Source: Tigriopus japonicus (taxonomy: Eukaryota; Arthropoda; Copepoda; Harpacticoida; Harpacticidae). From it: a stretch of DNA of 64,000 nucleotides. Every line of letters begins with the position of its first letter. Position 1 is the first letter of the stretch. The notes beneath the pieces are model-generated. The model was not told the origin of the DNA and did no database searches. It worked only from the letters and a program-made list of their open reading frames with translations. Below, one piece after another: positions 44,901 to 53,058 of the stretch. Both the position numbers and the translations under genes were made by a program. The DNA lies in NCBI GenBank assembly GCA_010645155.1, contig CM021317.1, positions 8,960,678 through 9,024,677 on the forward strand. The letters run 5' to 3'.

Positions 44901-45867
44901 TGAGAGAGATCATGGGGGTCTTTTACCGAAATCTTTCATGTACACGTTTTATGTACCACTCCTTGAACCTTGTCGGTAGTTACCTCTATTCCCAAGCTTC
45001 ATCTCCCTAAGGATTTTTTTACATATAGTGATAAGCCGAAACATCTGGTTTCGGAACCGAAACAAACACATCGTGGAAATCACACAAATAAACACATATG
45101 TTCTGTGCAAAATTTTGATTACATAGTTGATGCTTTACTTGCATGAACAGGATTAGAGTAAAATCGTTCTTCAAAAAGTCTCAAAGTCGTGTGGACTTTT
45201 GGTAAGATCATGCTTGGCCCACTAAAACAAATGAGGAAAAAAGACCCGCATTTGCATTAGACTGAACAAGTCACAGGTGATTTTTCCAATTTAGAGCCAC
45301 TATAATAAAGTAGTACACCTATGAGAGTTCTGGCCCTTTTTTTCTTCTCTAGGCACAAGAAAAAGAGTGCTTTAGTTTGTGAAGCACTAAACTTGGATGT
45401 GTGCATCTTGCACAAGGTATCAACATGGAAAGAATCCAAGAGTAACAAAATTAGTAATATTATTATCCTCAAATGCTCCTCATTGCTGATCTTTTCCTTT
45501 CCTGCATCAACTTCCTAGATACACTTAGTCCCTTAATTCTCACATATGACTCATCTGATGTTAGTGGCTCCAGTCGAATCTATTGCAAGACTCGGAGTCT
45601 ATCCCTATTTTCCTGTCTTCTCAATCAAGATTTGCCCTCTTCCTACATACCCCTCCCCTTCATTATTCTTTTCTTTCCTTTTAGACACTGCAACTGGTTC
45701 ACTTTGGCCTGGATTTATGCGCCACAGTGGACACCAACGTGACCTCATCATCCCCAAGTTTACCCGCTCGTGAAGTCCTACTGAAGAGATGCACCTCCAC
45801 CAATGCTCATCAGCAATGGGAATTGGTAGAGCATGAGAATTATGCGGATGTCAAGCGAGTGTGGTGA
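23902..45867 (+). CDS. Polypeptide N-acetylgalactosaminyltransferase (GT27)
   Basis: Eight exons: 23902-24365, 33704-33976, 35589-35807, 37513-37690, 40090-40282, 40345-40544, 43900-44073 and 45685-45867. All phases agree, giving 627 residues. A type II membrane anchor ([19 protein letters not shown]) starts near residue 20. The stem is followed by the catalytic domain with FHNEAWSTL, the metal-binding DSH at residues 262-264 (usually DAH or DSH), [10 protein letters not shown] and the GalNAc motif WGGEN (368-372). GHVFR follows, with its metal-binding His near 396. A C-terminal ricin-type lectin domain follows. The enzyme would start mucin-type O-glycosylation in the Golgi by adding GalNAc to Ser/Thr. 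The catalytic part most resembles GALNT1/13-type enzymes; subfamily is uncertain. The middle (beta) lectin repeat lacks its cysteines and CLD motif; the third keeps QQW. An in-frame ATG at 23848 exists, but 23902 gives the usual short cytosolic tail. Introns 1 and 2 host opposite-strand genes. Confidence 0.95.
24377..24809. mobile_element. MITE, 7-bp-TSD family copy 3, just inside a splice donor
   Basis: 433 bases, starting CAAGAAATACTGAATTTCCT and ending CTACTTG. It is flanked by a perfect 7-bp direct repeat GTCCAGT at 24370-24376 and 24810-24816. The exon 1 donor GTGAGT of the GalNAc-transferase is at 24366, so the element starts 11 bases into the intron. Internal blocks such as TTCGCCCTTTTTTGGTA match copy 2. 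Its right terminus is more diverged than its left. Non-coding. Confidence 0.82.
26354..26574 (-). mobile_element. tRNA-derived SINE
   Basis: On the minus strand an A box (TGGTGTCGTGGTTAACGC, 26546-26563) and a B box (GGTTCGATTCT, 26509-26519) have the 44-base spacing of a tRNA. A tRNA-unrelated, GC-richer body follows to about 26354. The acceptor stem cannot be closed, so this is not a working tRNA gene. Body length and 3' end are uncertain and no target duplication was found. Confidence 0.65.
27175..29507 (-). CDS. Small single-pass membrane protein nested in the transferase intron 1
   Basis: Two exons on the minus strand: 29507-29370 (46 codons) and 27501-27175 (108 codons plus stop), phase 0, giving 154 residues. 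A short N-terminal region with an N-glycosylation site (NLT) precedes one hydrophobic helix ([19 protein letters not shown]). Then comes FFDAMDR and a Gln/Asn/His/Pro/Ser-rich cytoplasmic-type tail with TPPTPSY. The donor CGG|GTAAGA and acceptor CTTTCAG|TTT are both good. I do not recognise a family. A family-B MITE lies in its intron. The gene lies wholly inside intron 1 of the GalNAc-transferase on the opposite strand. It could also be the 3' part of a longer transcript with non-coding first exons. Confidence 0.6.
28344..29021. mobile_element. Long-TIR MITE family B, copy 2
   Basis: 678 bases with inverted termini containing TTGCTCAAGTGAGC and GGCTGTTGGCTGTGCTAAGT at the left and the matching reverse complement near 28905-29021. 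The central sequence is colinear with 7260-7680 and partly with 49700-50090. Non-coding. It lies in the intron of the nested membrane-protein gene. Confidence 0.75.
29763..32215 (-). mobile_element. 5'-truncated, broken non-LTR retrotransposon (Jockey/CR1-like LINE)
   Basis: The minus strand encodes, in order: the last residues of an endonuclease domain (LSDHHIL), a linker, and a reverse transcriptase with [37 protein letters not shown] and the catalytic YADD box. The thumb and C-terminal region to about 29848 follow. The frame is broken by a stop just after GPDGVTS (about 31352), a frameshift near 31278 and a stop after LQKVE (about 30306), so it cannot encode an active enzyme. The 3' end on the coding strand is a C-tract followed by an A-tract (plus strand G-tract 29763-29774). 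A second copy of this 3' end is at 55588-55917. It sits in intron 1 of the GalNAc-transferase, antisense to it. Confidence 0.9.
32216..33703. other. Rest of transferase intron 1
   Basis: T-rich runs near 32409-32445 and several degenerate GATCC/GACTC-containing segments at 32460-32830 that may be an old repeat. No gene seen. Confidence 0.45.
33996..34001 (-). terminator. Polyadenylation signal AATAAA of the nested lysozyme-like gene
   Basis: AATAAA on the minus strand lies 41 bases past the lysozyme-like stop and only 20 bases from the donor of the host's exon 2. Confidence 0.6.
34042..35463 (-). CDS. c-type lysozyme-like secreted protein nested in transferase intron 2
   Basis: Three exons on the minus strand: 35463-35295, 35239-35096 and 34346-34042; phases agree, giving 205 residues. 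A signal peptide ([18 protein letters not shown]) is followed by the c-type lysozyme fold pattern: W57-M-C59, E64 in the position of catalytic Glu35 (CREANYFT), [14 protein letters not shown] (77-90) and [20 protein letters not shown]. The second catalytic residue, Asp52 of hen lysozyme (normally DYG), is Asn78 here. The first conserved cysteine of the family is also missing. About 65 extra residues with five cysteines follow the usual end of the domain. Lysozymes cleave bacterial peptidoglycan; with Asn at this position activity may be weak or lost. It is opposite in strand to its host gene and fills most of its 1.6-kb intron. Confidence 0.88.
36184..36219. repeat. Perfect 15-bp palindromic hairpin
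   Basis: CCACGGATCACTAGA, a 6-base loop, then its exact complement. It lies in transferase intron 3 and corresponds to no gene. Confidence 0.7.
36266..36520. repeat. Dispersed repeat fragments shared with transferase intron 6
   Basis: The block ACAAAAGTTGTGTCGTAATC with its flanks at 36266-36314 recurs directly at 41162-41211. The block at about 36420-36510 recurs inverted at 42185-42258 and continues beyond the hAT insertion at 43437. Looser similarity (for example CGATAGCATACCAAAC) joins 37030-37190 with 43670-43830. An old scrambled repeat is the best reading. Confidence 0.55.
38512..38932. mobile_element. 420-bp MITE with ~45-bp inverted termini
   Basis: AAAATGTGTCTCCGTTCGCC plus AACTGTTGAGCGGAC at the left recurs inverted at 38890-38932 (GTCCGCTCAACAGTT ... 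GACATTTT). The interior is non-coding; a 65-residue frame through it has no recognisable feature. It lies in transferase intron 4. Confidence 0.65.
39060..40035. repeat. T-rich low-complexity tract with degenerate ACATTTTTTG units
   Basis: Repeated, imperfect ACATTTTTTG / TTTTTGCCC units flank an internal tandem duplication. This is intron 4 of the GalNAc-transferase. No gene. Confidence 0.6.
39503..39812. repeat. Tandem duplication of a ~154-bp unit
   Basis: CATTATTTACTCAGACTTTA starts at 39503 and again at 39657. The two units are nearly identical, including CTGTTTTGACGTCTAGCTTA and GAAGCGCAACCTCCCGG. A third partial start follows at about 39814. Confidence 0.85.
41155..42258. repeat. Older dispersed repeat in transferase intron 6, interrupted by a hAT element
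   Basis: Contains the block shared with 36266-36314. It also contains an internal imperfect direct pair (41550-41600 and 42015-42065) and an inverted pair (41640-41670 and 41967-42005, GGCGG-CCAAGTGT core). The repeat continues after the hAT insertion at 43437. No gene recognised. Confidence 0.5.
42259..43436. mobile_element. hAT-type non-autonomous element, copy 1 (1178 bp)
   Basis: Termini CAGGGTGGCCAAC and, inverted, CAGTGTGGCCAAC. A perfect 8-bp target duplication GTTCCACT is at 42251-42258 and 43437-43444. Sub-terminal sequence repeats AATGCTAGAAAAATGCTA-type units. The interior has no long frame. It is almost identical to 56626-57769; the main difference is an extra ~26 bases near 42330. 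It is in intron 6 of the GalNAc-transferase. Confidence 0.93.
44074..45684. other. Transferase intron 7
   Basis: 1611 bases with no recognised repeat, nested gene or RNA. Confidence 0.6.
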
Positions 45868-46861
45868 TACACACCGACAGAGAGAGACAGAACTGATCAA
45901 GGATGGTTGGTTTTTTCTCAATGTTTTTCTTCCACCTTACATTCAACATTGTGTGTATCGTGAACATTACATCGAAAGAACAATTCGCTTGAACTGAGGA
46001 TAAAATCAGTATTATTATAACTTAAAAAGGACGCAGTTGTTGTTTTTCTTCTTATGATGATTGGGGGCAGAGTAGGAGGAGAGAGTGGTAGCAGTAAGGA
46101 TAATAATTATAATCGGAGTAATAATAATGATAATTATGGTTGGATGAGGACGAAAGGCCTCGTGTTGTTTGGCCCGAGAAGCTAGAGAGGGTGTGTCGTG
46201 GTGTGAAAGAGAGTTAGAAAGAGAGAGAAAAAGAGCAGCAGGTTGCACTAAGAACTAGATTCGTGATGGAGAGGAAGAGGATAAGGTTGCAATGGAAAAG
46301 ATGTGTCTCGCTCGTGTCCCCATCATGCAACAACCGGACTGGCGATCACAAGTGAATCTTCCCCCAGAGATTCGCAAATTCTCTAGCTTGTGTTTGAACC
46401 AAACCTCTTGAAGAATAGCCAAACCCTGTGTTGGTCTAAAAGATGATTTGGCCCTCTATTTCCCGATGATCGGAACCAACATAAGGAACAAATCAGAGAT
46501 GGGGGAAAACGGAGGAGGGTGAATGAGAAAGAAAGATGGAGAACGGAACAAAAACCCAAGCTTGGAACTCAATTTTTCGCCGAATAACGTTTCTTAAGAA
46601 CAAAGATAGTAGTACATTGTAGCAATTAAATCATAAAAGAGGAGCTGAACGTGGGGATGATGAAGGCTCTGTCATCCCCGGGTGTAGAAGCAGGGTTTCT
46701 CGTCGGTTTTAAAAGAAAAAAAAGCAAAAAAGAACGGTTGTTGGTGTTGTGGTTGTTTTTTTCTCTCTGGAAACTCGTTTCTTTCCTCTTGTAGTTGTTG
46801 TAATTGTTGGTGATCATCGTTATCATCATCAATGTTTTTGTTGTTGTTGTTCAAGTGTGTT
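45868..46861. other. Convergent 3' flanks of the GalNAc-transferase and 14-3-3 genes
   Basis: Holds the 3' UTRs of two tail-to-tail genes. Trinucleotide-rich tracts occur at about 46090-46140 (ATAATAATG type) and 46780-46855 (TTG/TTGTTG type, AAC on the 14-3-3 sense strand). I found no unambiguous polyadenylation signal for either gene. Confidence 0.55.
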
Positions 46862-47796
46862 CTACTCGGCAGGGGCGGCATCGCCAGTCTCCTCACCCTC
46901 TCCGGCAGTATCAGAGGTCCAGAGGGTTAGGTTGTCGCGGAGAAGTTGCATAATCAAGGTGCTGTCCTTGTAGCTATCTTCGTTAAGAGTATCAAGCTCG
47001 GCAATGGCATCATCAAACGCCTGCAATCGGCCAATATACAACAATCAGTCAGTGACTGGATGTGTCATGGATGATAGATGGGACTCACCTGCTTCGCCAA
47101 TTGACAAGCCTTCTCGGGAGAGTTCAAGATCTCGTAGTAGAACACAGAGAAATTCAGGGCCAGACCCAGTCGGATGGGATGCGTGGGCTGCATCTTGGAC
47201 TTGGCGATCTCAAAGGCCTCTTGATAGGCCTTCTGCGAGTCTTCCAACACCTTGGTGCGGTCATCGCCCGTGGCCACCTCAGCCAGATACCTAAAAACAA
47301 GGCATCAGTAAGTCAAACAACGCTAACTAAACCTTTGGAACAAACCCTCTCACCTGTAGTAATCGCCCTTCATTTTGAGATAGAAGACCTTGCTCTCGGC
47401 ATTACTGGCCTTGGCGATGAGGAACTGGTCCAGGAGCGATAGCACATCTCCGCAGATCTCCTTGAGCTCTTTCTCAATCTTTTCTCTATACTCCTTGGCC
47501 ATCTGCTGCTTGCGCTCCGAACCTTCGGTCTTTTGCTCAATCGAAGAGATCACTCTCCAAGACGAACGACGGGCACCCACCACATTCTTGTAAGCCACGG
47601 ACAACAAATTCCTACAACAAAACCATCATGATCAGCCATCCTTTTCTAGCAAAGATCAATCTCAAATTTACCTCTCTTCATTGGAGAGCTCTGCTCCGGT
47701 CTCGGTGACGGCCTTCATGCTGGCGGCCATGTCGTCATAACGCTCGGCTTGCTCAGCCAACTTGGCGCGTTGAATTTGCTCCTCTTTATCGGCCAT
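46862..47796 (-). CDS. 14-3-3zeta: 14-3-3 zeta
   Basis: Four coding exons on the minus strand: 47796-47672, 47611-47354, 47290-47089 and 47020-46862; all phases agree, giving 247 residues, the normal length. The protein is colinear with animal 14-3-3 zeta: the dimer helix [20 protein letters not shown], the phosphopeptide-binding patch with Lys50 and Arg57 ([13 protein letters not shown]), [15 protein letters not shown], and the near-invariant C-terminal helices ([32 protein letters not shown]). An acidic variable tail ends it. It is a dimeric cytosolic adaptor that binds phospho-Ser/Thr proteins in many signalling pathways. GC content is higher than in neighbouring introns, as is usual for a highly expressed gene. 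A CT-dinucleotide tract upstream (about 48004-48022) may belong to the promoter. Confidence 0.97.
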
Positions 47797-48110
47797 GGCG
47801 AACAAGAACGGTTGACACAACCAACAAACGCCTCAATACGATCTGTAATCAAAGTTAAATCCGTGCATGACTCATCGTTGGACTTAGATATCGTTTCGTC
47901 CAAGCTTCTGGGCGTGGCAGTGACCTCTCTAGTTCCCATCTAAGCTAGAAAATCATGGCGTCTCCCTAGTAATTCTTTACCAGGCTCAACGGCGCCCCTG
48001 GCTTTTCTCTCTCTCTCTCTTCTCAGATCAGAAAAAGGGAGGAAGGCACTACTACGACGCTAGAGGGCCACTATTAAACGAACACGCCCTAGGAAAATCC
48101 CCGATTGTGG
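47797..48110 (-). promoter_or_regulatory. Likely 14-3-3 zeta promoter/5' UTR with CT tract
   Basis: Relatively GC-rich DNA with a CTCTCTCT run at about 48004-48022 directly upstream of the start codon. GAGA-type (CT) tracts are common in animal promoters. The transcription start was not identified, and a non-coding first exon may lie further upstream. Confidence 0.4.
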
Positions 48111-49560
48111 GCGGGAGGCGGGCTAATCCGCGGCAAGAATCACACCGATGGACGCTAGAGAGACTCTGGAAGGGCGTGGTGGGGCTAGGGGAGTGTCTTA
48201 CCGGTGGAGAAGGGCGGATTGAGCGATTTTCCCTGCGGATGGCGGAGGAATGAGGCAACGCGACGAACGAGCGATCCAAACGAGTGAGCCAAGACGAATG
48301 AGGAGACACTGATGGCTGTACATTGGAATGGCTGATTGGGCTTGATAAGTCAGGGATGCTGAAATGGATAAGGTTTAATGGGTCAGTACACGTGGGGAAA
48401 GGGAGAATGACTTTCTCATGGGTCGCGAGGGAATCGGTGGAATGCGAGTGAACATCATCCGATGGGCTGTTGCTAACGTTGAAATCAGAACATTGGCATA
48501 TACTTTGCTTATCCTTCGGTATTGTATATTGTACAAGAAGGTTGTCAAGAAGGGGGTTCACGATGATGACTCAGGTCAAGTTTGAGGTAGAATTATATGG
48601 CGGGGAGATGGATGAATTTGGCAAGGCTGAACTTATGAAGGTGATTGGGCTGGTTGGGCGGAATTGGGCCGAAAGCGGAGATCGATCGAGGAAAGGCGTT
48701 TGCCAAGGACTACTAGATACAAGTGGACACACGCCCGAATTCACCGGCAAAGAGGGCACGGAACAGGGTGTCGGACATGGCCCGAACCTGCGTATTGCTC
48801 ATCAGGGCGACTCGCTAAAATTATCCTGAATCATCACAATACTCGATGATTTAAAAATAAAATACACCTGGGAATGTTGTGGAAGGAATGAGTGATCAGT
48901 CCGATCCGCGAGAGCTCGTCATTTAAAGTTGACATGGGTTTCTAGCTTGGCGTGAATGCGACTTATCATACTCATTTTGGTATTTTTTCCCAGAAGACGT
49001 TCTTAAAAAAATTACCGGCCTTCTATAGGCCAGGCCTCGAGGAAGGCTCATGCATGCAGGAAAGGGAAAGAAGGAGTTTTGCGATCATCTCGATTTACTG
49101 CAAGTACAAAAAGGAGAGTGAGGGCAAAAAGGAAAAATCCAGGCAGAGATCGTGACAGGACACCATACACTGGTTCGGTGCCGGTCTCAATTCACTCGAG
49201 CTTTTTCGAAGTTGAAGGGATCCTGTGGGTTCGTTGGTCTCACTTGCATTGGGATTTGTAGCAACTTGTTAAGAGAGAAAGATATGCACGAGCCTGTGTG
49301 GAATAACGTAGGGGAACATGCCTGAATATGGGCAAATGTTAGTAACAACAGGCGCGTTCAAAAGAGAAGAGACCGATGACGAATTAGAAGACAGAATGCA
49401 GAGAGAGGAAGGTGCATAGTGCTTGTAGGGATGAGAGCAAGTCTCTATGGGAGTTGCGCAGCATCTTGAGTTTTGCCCTATTTTCGCCGGTTTATGTGGA
49501 GCAAAAGAGTAGACAAACTTCGCACCATGTATGGATATGAAAAGAGACAAAACTCGTGAT
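48111..49560. other. Intergenic DNA of moderate GC content, gene status unclear
   Basis: Overlapping open frames exist on both strands (48561-48052 minus, 48470-48829 plus), but neither shows a recognised motif, signal or supported splice partner. The open frames may simply reflect the higher GC content here. Confidence 0.35.
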
Positions 49561-50225
49561 ATTTCAATAGGACATGTATAAGGTTGCTTCAAGTGAGCGT
49601 TTTAAATCATTCCGCGGGCGGCAAAACAGGGCCGTTGGCTGTGCTGAGCTGCTCAGCCCATTTTGGCGAATCCAAGTTTTTCCCATTTTAACGTGCATTT
49701 GATGATTCTAGGTCCCTGGAAACGATCTTAATTTTACGTTTTGATCCCTCTGCTTTCACTTGGTTGAAAATATGCCCAATTTGTTTGCTTGAAAATGATA
49801 CAGAAAAGATTAGATCTTAACAGAAAGGAGCGTTAAAAAATATTGCATTTCTCTATATGTTAAGTATTTTGAAATATTGAAATGATTCTTTGGAACCCAC
49901 TGAACAAATCCGCATCTTAATATTAGTGTTTGGATCAATGTTAAGTCCTATTTTTGCAATAGCACAAGGCCTGCTTACTTGCTTTTAAATCAATCACCCT
50001 AATATTATTTTTTGCATATTATTGACCCAATTCCAGCCAAGGTATCCTTAAGTGAAATACCGATCGTTTCCAAGGACCTATAATCATCAAATGCTCGTCA
50101 AAATGGGAAAAACTTGGATTCGCCAAAATGGGCTGAGCAACTCAGCACAGCCAACGGCCTTGTTTTGCCGCCCGCGGAATGATTTAAAACGCTCACTTGG
50201 AGCAACCTTGTGCATGTCTAATTAA
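49561..50225. mobile_element. Long-TIR MITE family B, copy 3
   Basis: 665 bases with the best-preserved family-B inverted termini, about 115 bases each. Key blocks are AAGTGAGCGTTTTAAATCAT, CGCGGGCGGCAAAACAGG, GCTGCTCAGCCCATTTTGGC and CCAAGTTTTTCCCATTTTAA at the left, matched inverted at 50094-50213. The interior is AT-rich and non-coding. Confidence 0.8.
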
Positions 50226-50349
50226 ATGGGTCAACAATGTCAGGTATCATATTTGAAAATAAACGTATAATTTTAGGGGTATTTTTCAAATATTGTCTGT
50301 TTATTTTCTCGAGAGTTGACTATTTGGTTAGTTCTTGAGGAGGTCAGAT

Positions 50350-51432
50350 CAGGGTTGGTCGGGGGGATTATCCCCTCCAAATAGAGTCCCGTTTATCCCC
50401 CTTGGGATAAACGGGATTTTCCTTCAAGTAGTAAAAGGGATAAACGGGATTTTCCTACTTTTCAAGCTTTTTTCTACTTTTCAAGCTTTTTTCTACTTTT
50501 CAAGCTTTTTTCTACTTTTCAAGCTTTTTTCTACTTTTCAAGCTTTTTTCTACTTTTCAAGCTTTTTTCTACTTTTCAAGCATTTTTCCTACTTTTCAAG
50601 CATTTTTTCTTACTCTTCAAGCATTTTTTCCTACCTCAAAAGCAATTTTTCCTACGTTTCAAGCATTTCTTCCTTATTTCTATAATAATTAACAAATTAC
50701 CCTAAAACTATATTTCCCACAAAATCTCACTTTTTTCAAGTCCCACACAAAAATTATTTCCATTAGTACAATGAAAACTCTTAGGTTTTTAGCTTTTATT
50801 TGTTTGTGTTTCCGAAGTTAAAACCCCACTTCGCAGTTGCAATCTGATAAAGGCTCAGTAGGAATATTGCAGGGTTAGTTTGTGGACTATCTCAACCATA
50901 AAGCGTCCCGTTTATTGGGATTAACGGGATTTTCCTCCAGGGAATAACGGGGACGAAGCCCTCCTTTTTTCAAACATTTTTGCCTAATTTCTAGAAATAA
51001 GTTCATTTTTGTGTCTCTGTATTACATTTACTGAGCATGAAGTTTTCTGACTTAGATAATCTTCAACTTTGGAAGATTTCTTCAATTTTATCATGTCTCA
51101 TCAAGTACCGTCAATTGCAGGCTTTTTGTAAGATATCTTTTTTAATTTAATATTATATAGCAATTATTTCTGTCATTTATTCTGTTAAATATTGTAAATA
51201 TATTTCATTAATATTTATATGAAGCCTTTAGTTTGATTGGCTACTTTCAGGGATACCAAAAATTATTCAACCATTTCAAAATCGGAACAAAATTGGCTTT
51301 ATTTCGTTTATCCACCGTTTCATCCCGTTTATCCCCCCACTTATCCCGTTCATCCCGTTTATCCCCCAATTTATCCCGTTTATCCCCGGGTAAAGGGGAT
51401 AAATAAAAAAGTTGATCCCCCGACCAACCCTG
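50350..51432. mobile_element. hAT-type non-autonomous element with internal minisatellites (1083 bp)
   Basis: Inverted termini CAGGGTTGGTCGGGGGAT and a perfect 8-bp target duplication GGTCAGAT at 50342-50349 and 51433-51440. Both ends carry GTTTATCCCC-type repeats (about 50388-50450 and 51310-51400) that pair across the element. A 19-bp minisatellite lies near the left end. No transposase frame; the 116-residue open frame at 50335-50685 is the minisatellite translated. Confidence 0.93.
50454..50665. repeat. 19-bp minisatellite (CTACTTTTCAAGCTTTTTT)
   Basis: About seven exact copies, then four or five degenerate ones. It lies inside the hAT element. Confidence 0.9.
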
Positions 51433-51440
51433 GGTCAGAT

Positions 51441-53058
51441 ACATGAAAATCTCGGTTTTGGGTCACAAGTTTGGTCTTATTTGTCCATTATCCTAATTTT
51501 GTCTCTTTGCAAGTGTATGCACAGTGCAGGTGAGACTTAACAAATGTCTACACATTGGGCCCATGACAAGGGACAACAGTCTGTTTGAAATTCCTACACA
51601 GTTGTCCCTGGTCTCTTTAAGGAACCAAAATAGGAGATTAGTGAAAAAAAACCTCTTCTTTTTGAACAAAGCAGATGAAGAACAGAAGAACAAAGTTTAC
51701 AGCATGACAGCTCTTGTAAATTCTGTAATTAAGATTTGAACATTTCCTTCTATCAGAATGAGTTGCATACTACCCACTTTTTACTCATGGATTATATGAT
51801 AGGTTTCAACTATGTTTAGATGTTTTTTGTGATGTATACAAAAAAACATGTGTTTTCTTTCAAAAGTAACTCTCAGGGAAAAAAAGCCGCAAAAGATTGT
51901 CAAACTTAATATTTTAGAATTAACGAATAAATATACAGGTGTTGAAAGCAAGTCTAAATTCGGCTTTACATGTCTTTTTATAGGACATAAATCTGGAGAT
52001 TAGGGAAAAAATGGCATTCTCATTTCATTTGATGTTTGTCCTTGGCTTAACAAAAAAGGGTCAAGGCAAAAAATATGTAAGTGAAAGCTCTTGTAAATTT
52101 CACAACTAAGATTATAGTTGTTCCCCTTATCAGAAATACTTGCCTTCCTATCACCTACCTCACAACATCATTAGTAGATTAAGTGATAGGTTTCAACAGT
52201 GGTTGTTAAGTGGTTGAGGAAAGTTTTCGAAAAACTTGTCAATGGTCAAAGGAAATTCTCAAAGAATCATTTCAAAGTTCAAAAGTCTCTCAAACTCAAT
52301 CCTTGACAATGTGTAAGTAGTTTTATACAATTTTGAAAATATTTTCCAATGAGGAAAAGCATCTTACGAGCTGTAGTCAGTTTTGTCATTTTTGGATCCT
52401 CAAACCTCCATTGAACGAAAACTGTGTTGGCTTTCCCCTTTTCTGGCTCTGGGATTGATTGAGAGATGTCTGGTCAAAAATAACCAAAATATTTTCTGTG
52501 ACTCATGGTCATGTCCAAGTGTAAATATTGTGATTGAAAATATCTATTTTGAAGAATCATATACACAATAAACAGACATGTCAAGTGTTTAAAAAGAAAA
52601 CAGAGGTAATGAAATTTTGATATCACAGTTTTGAGAGAATTGGGTTCAGGAAACATGTTCCGAATCATTTTGCAGGTTTGAAAAAAAAAGACCAGCAAAC
52701 TGAGGATTTTACATAAGTTATCTCAAGCTTTCCTACCCCTACTGAGCACTCTCGAATGAAGAAACCGAGGAAAGCTTAAGAATGAGGACGACTCGTCACC
52801 AAGGGCCACTCTTAGTTTCTGACTCAAACTCTGAATGGAATAGTCAACCTTCTACGCCCGAGAGTGGCCTAAGGAGGTGAAATGGAACACCTCCTGAATC
52901 ACACCTGTACAAATTTGCATGAATTTGCCTTTAGCAATCATAAACCTTGACCCATTGTTATTCTCTTGCAGCAACAAAAATAGTTTTTGCATTTGCTTTC
53001 AATCGCAACCTTGAAAAATGCCTTTAGGGTGAATTGAATTAACATCAATAGGGCTCGG
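51441..53058. other. Intergenic DNA without recognised content
   Basis: No gene, RNA or repeat with clear ends. Open frames are short and featureless. Confidence 0.4.

Noticed and set aside
48052..48829. Open frames of 169 (minus) and 119 (plus) codons
   Set aside because: They overlap each other in a moderately GC-rich stretch, show no domain, signal or splice support, and one is Ser/Pro-rich as expected of an antisense shadow.
50335..50685. 116-codon frame with FSTFQAFFYF repeats
   Set aside because: This is the 19-bp minisatellite read as protein.
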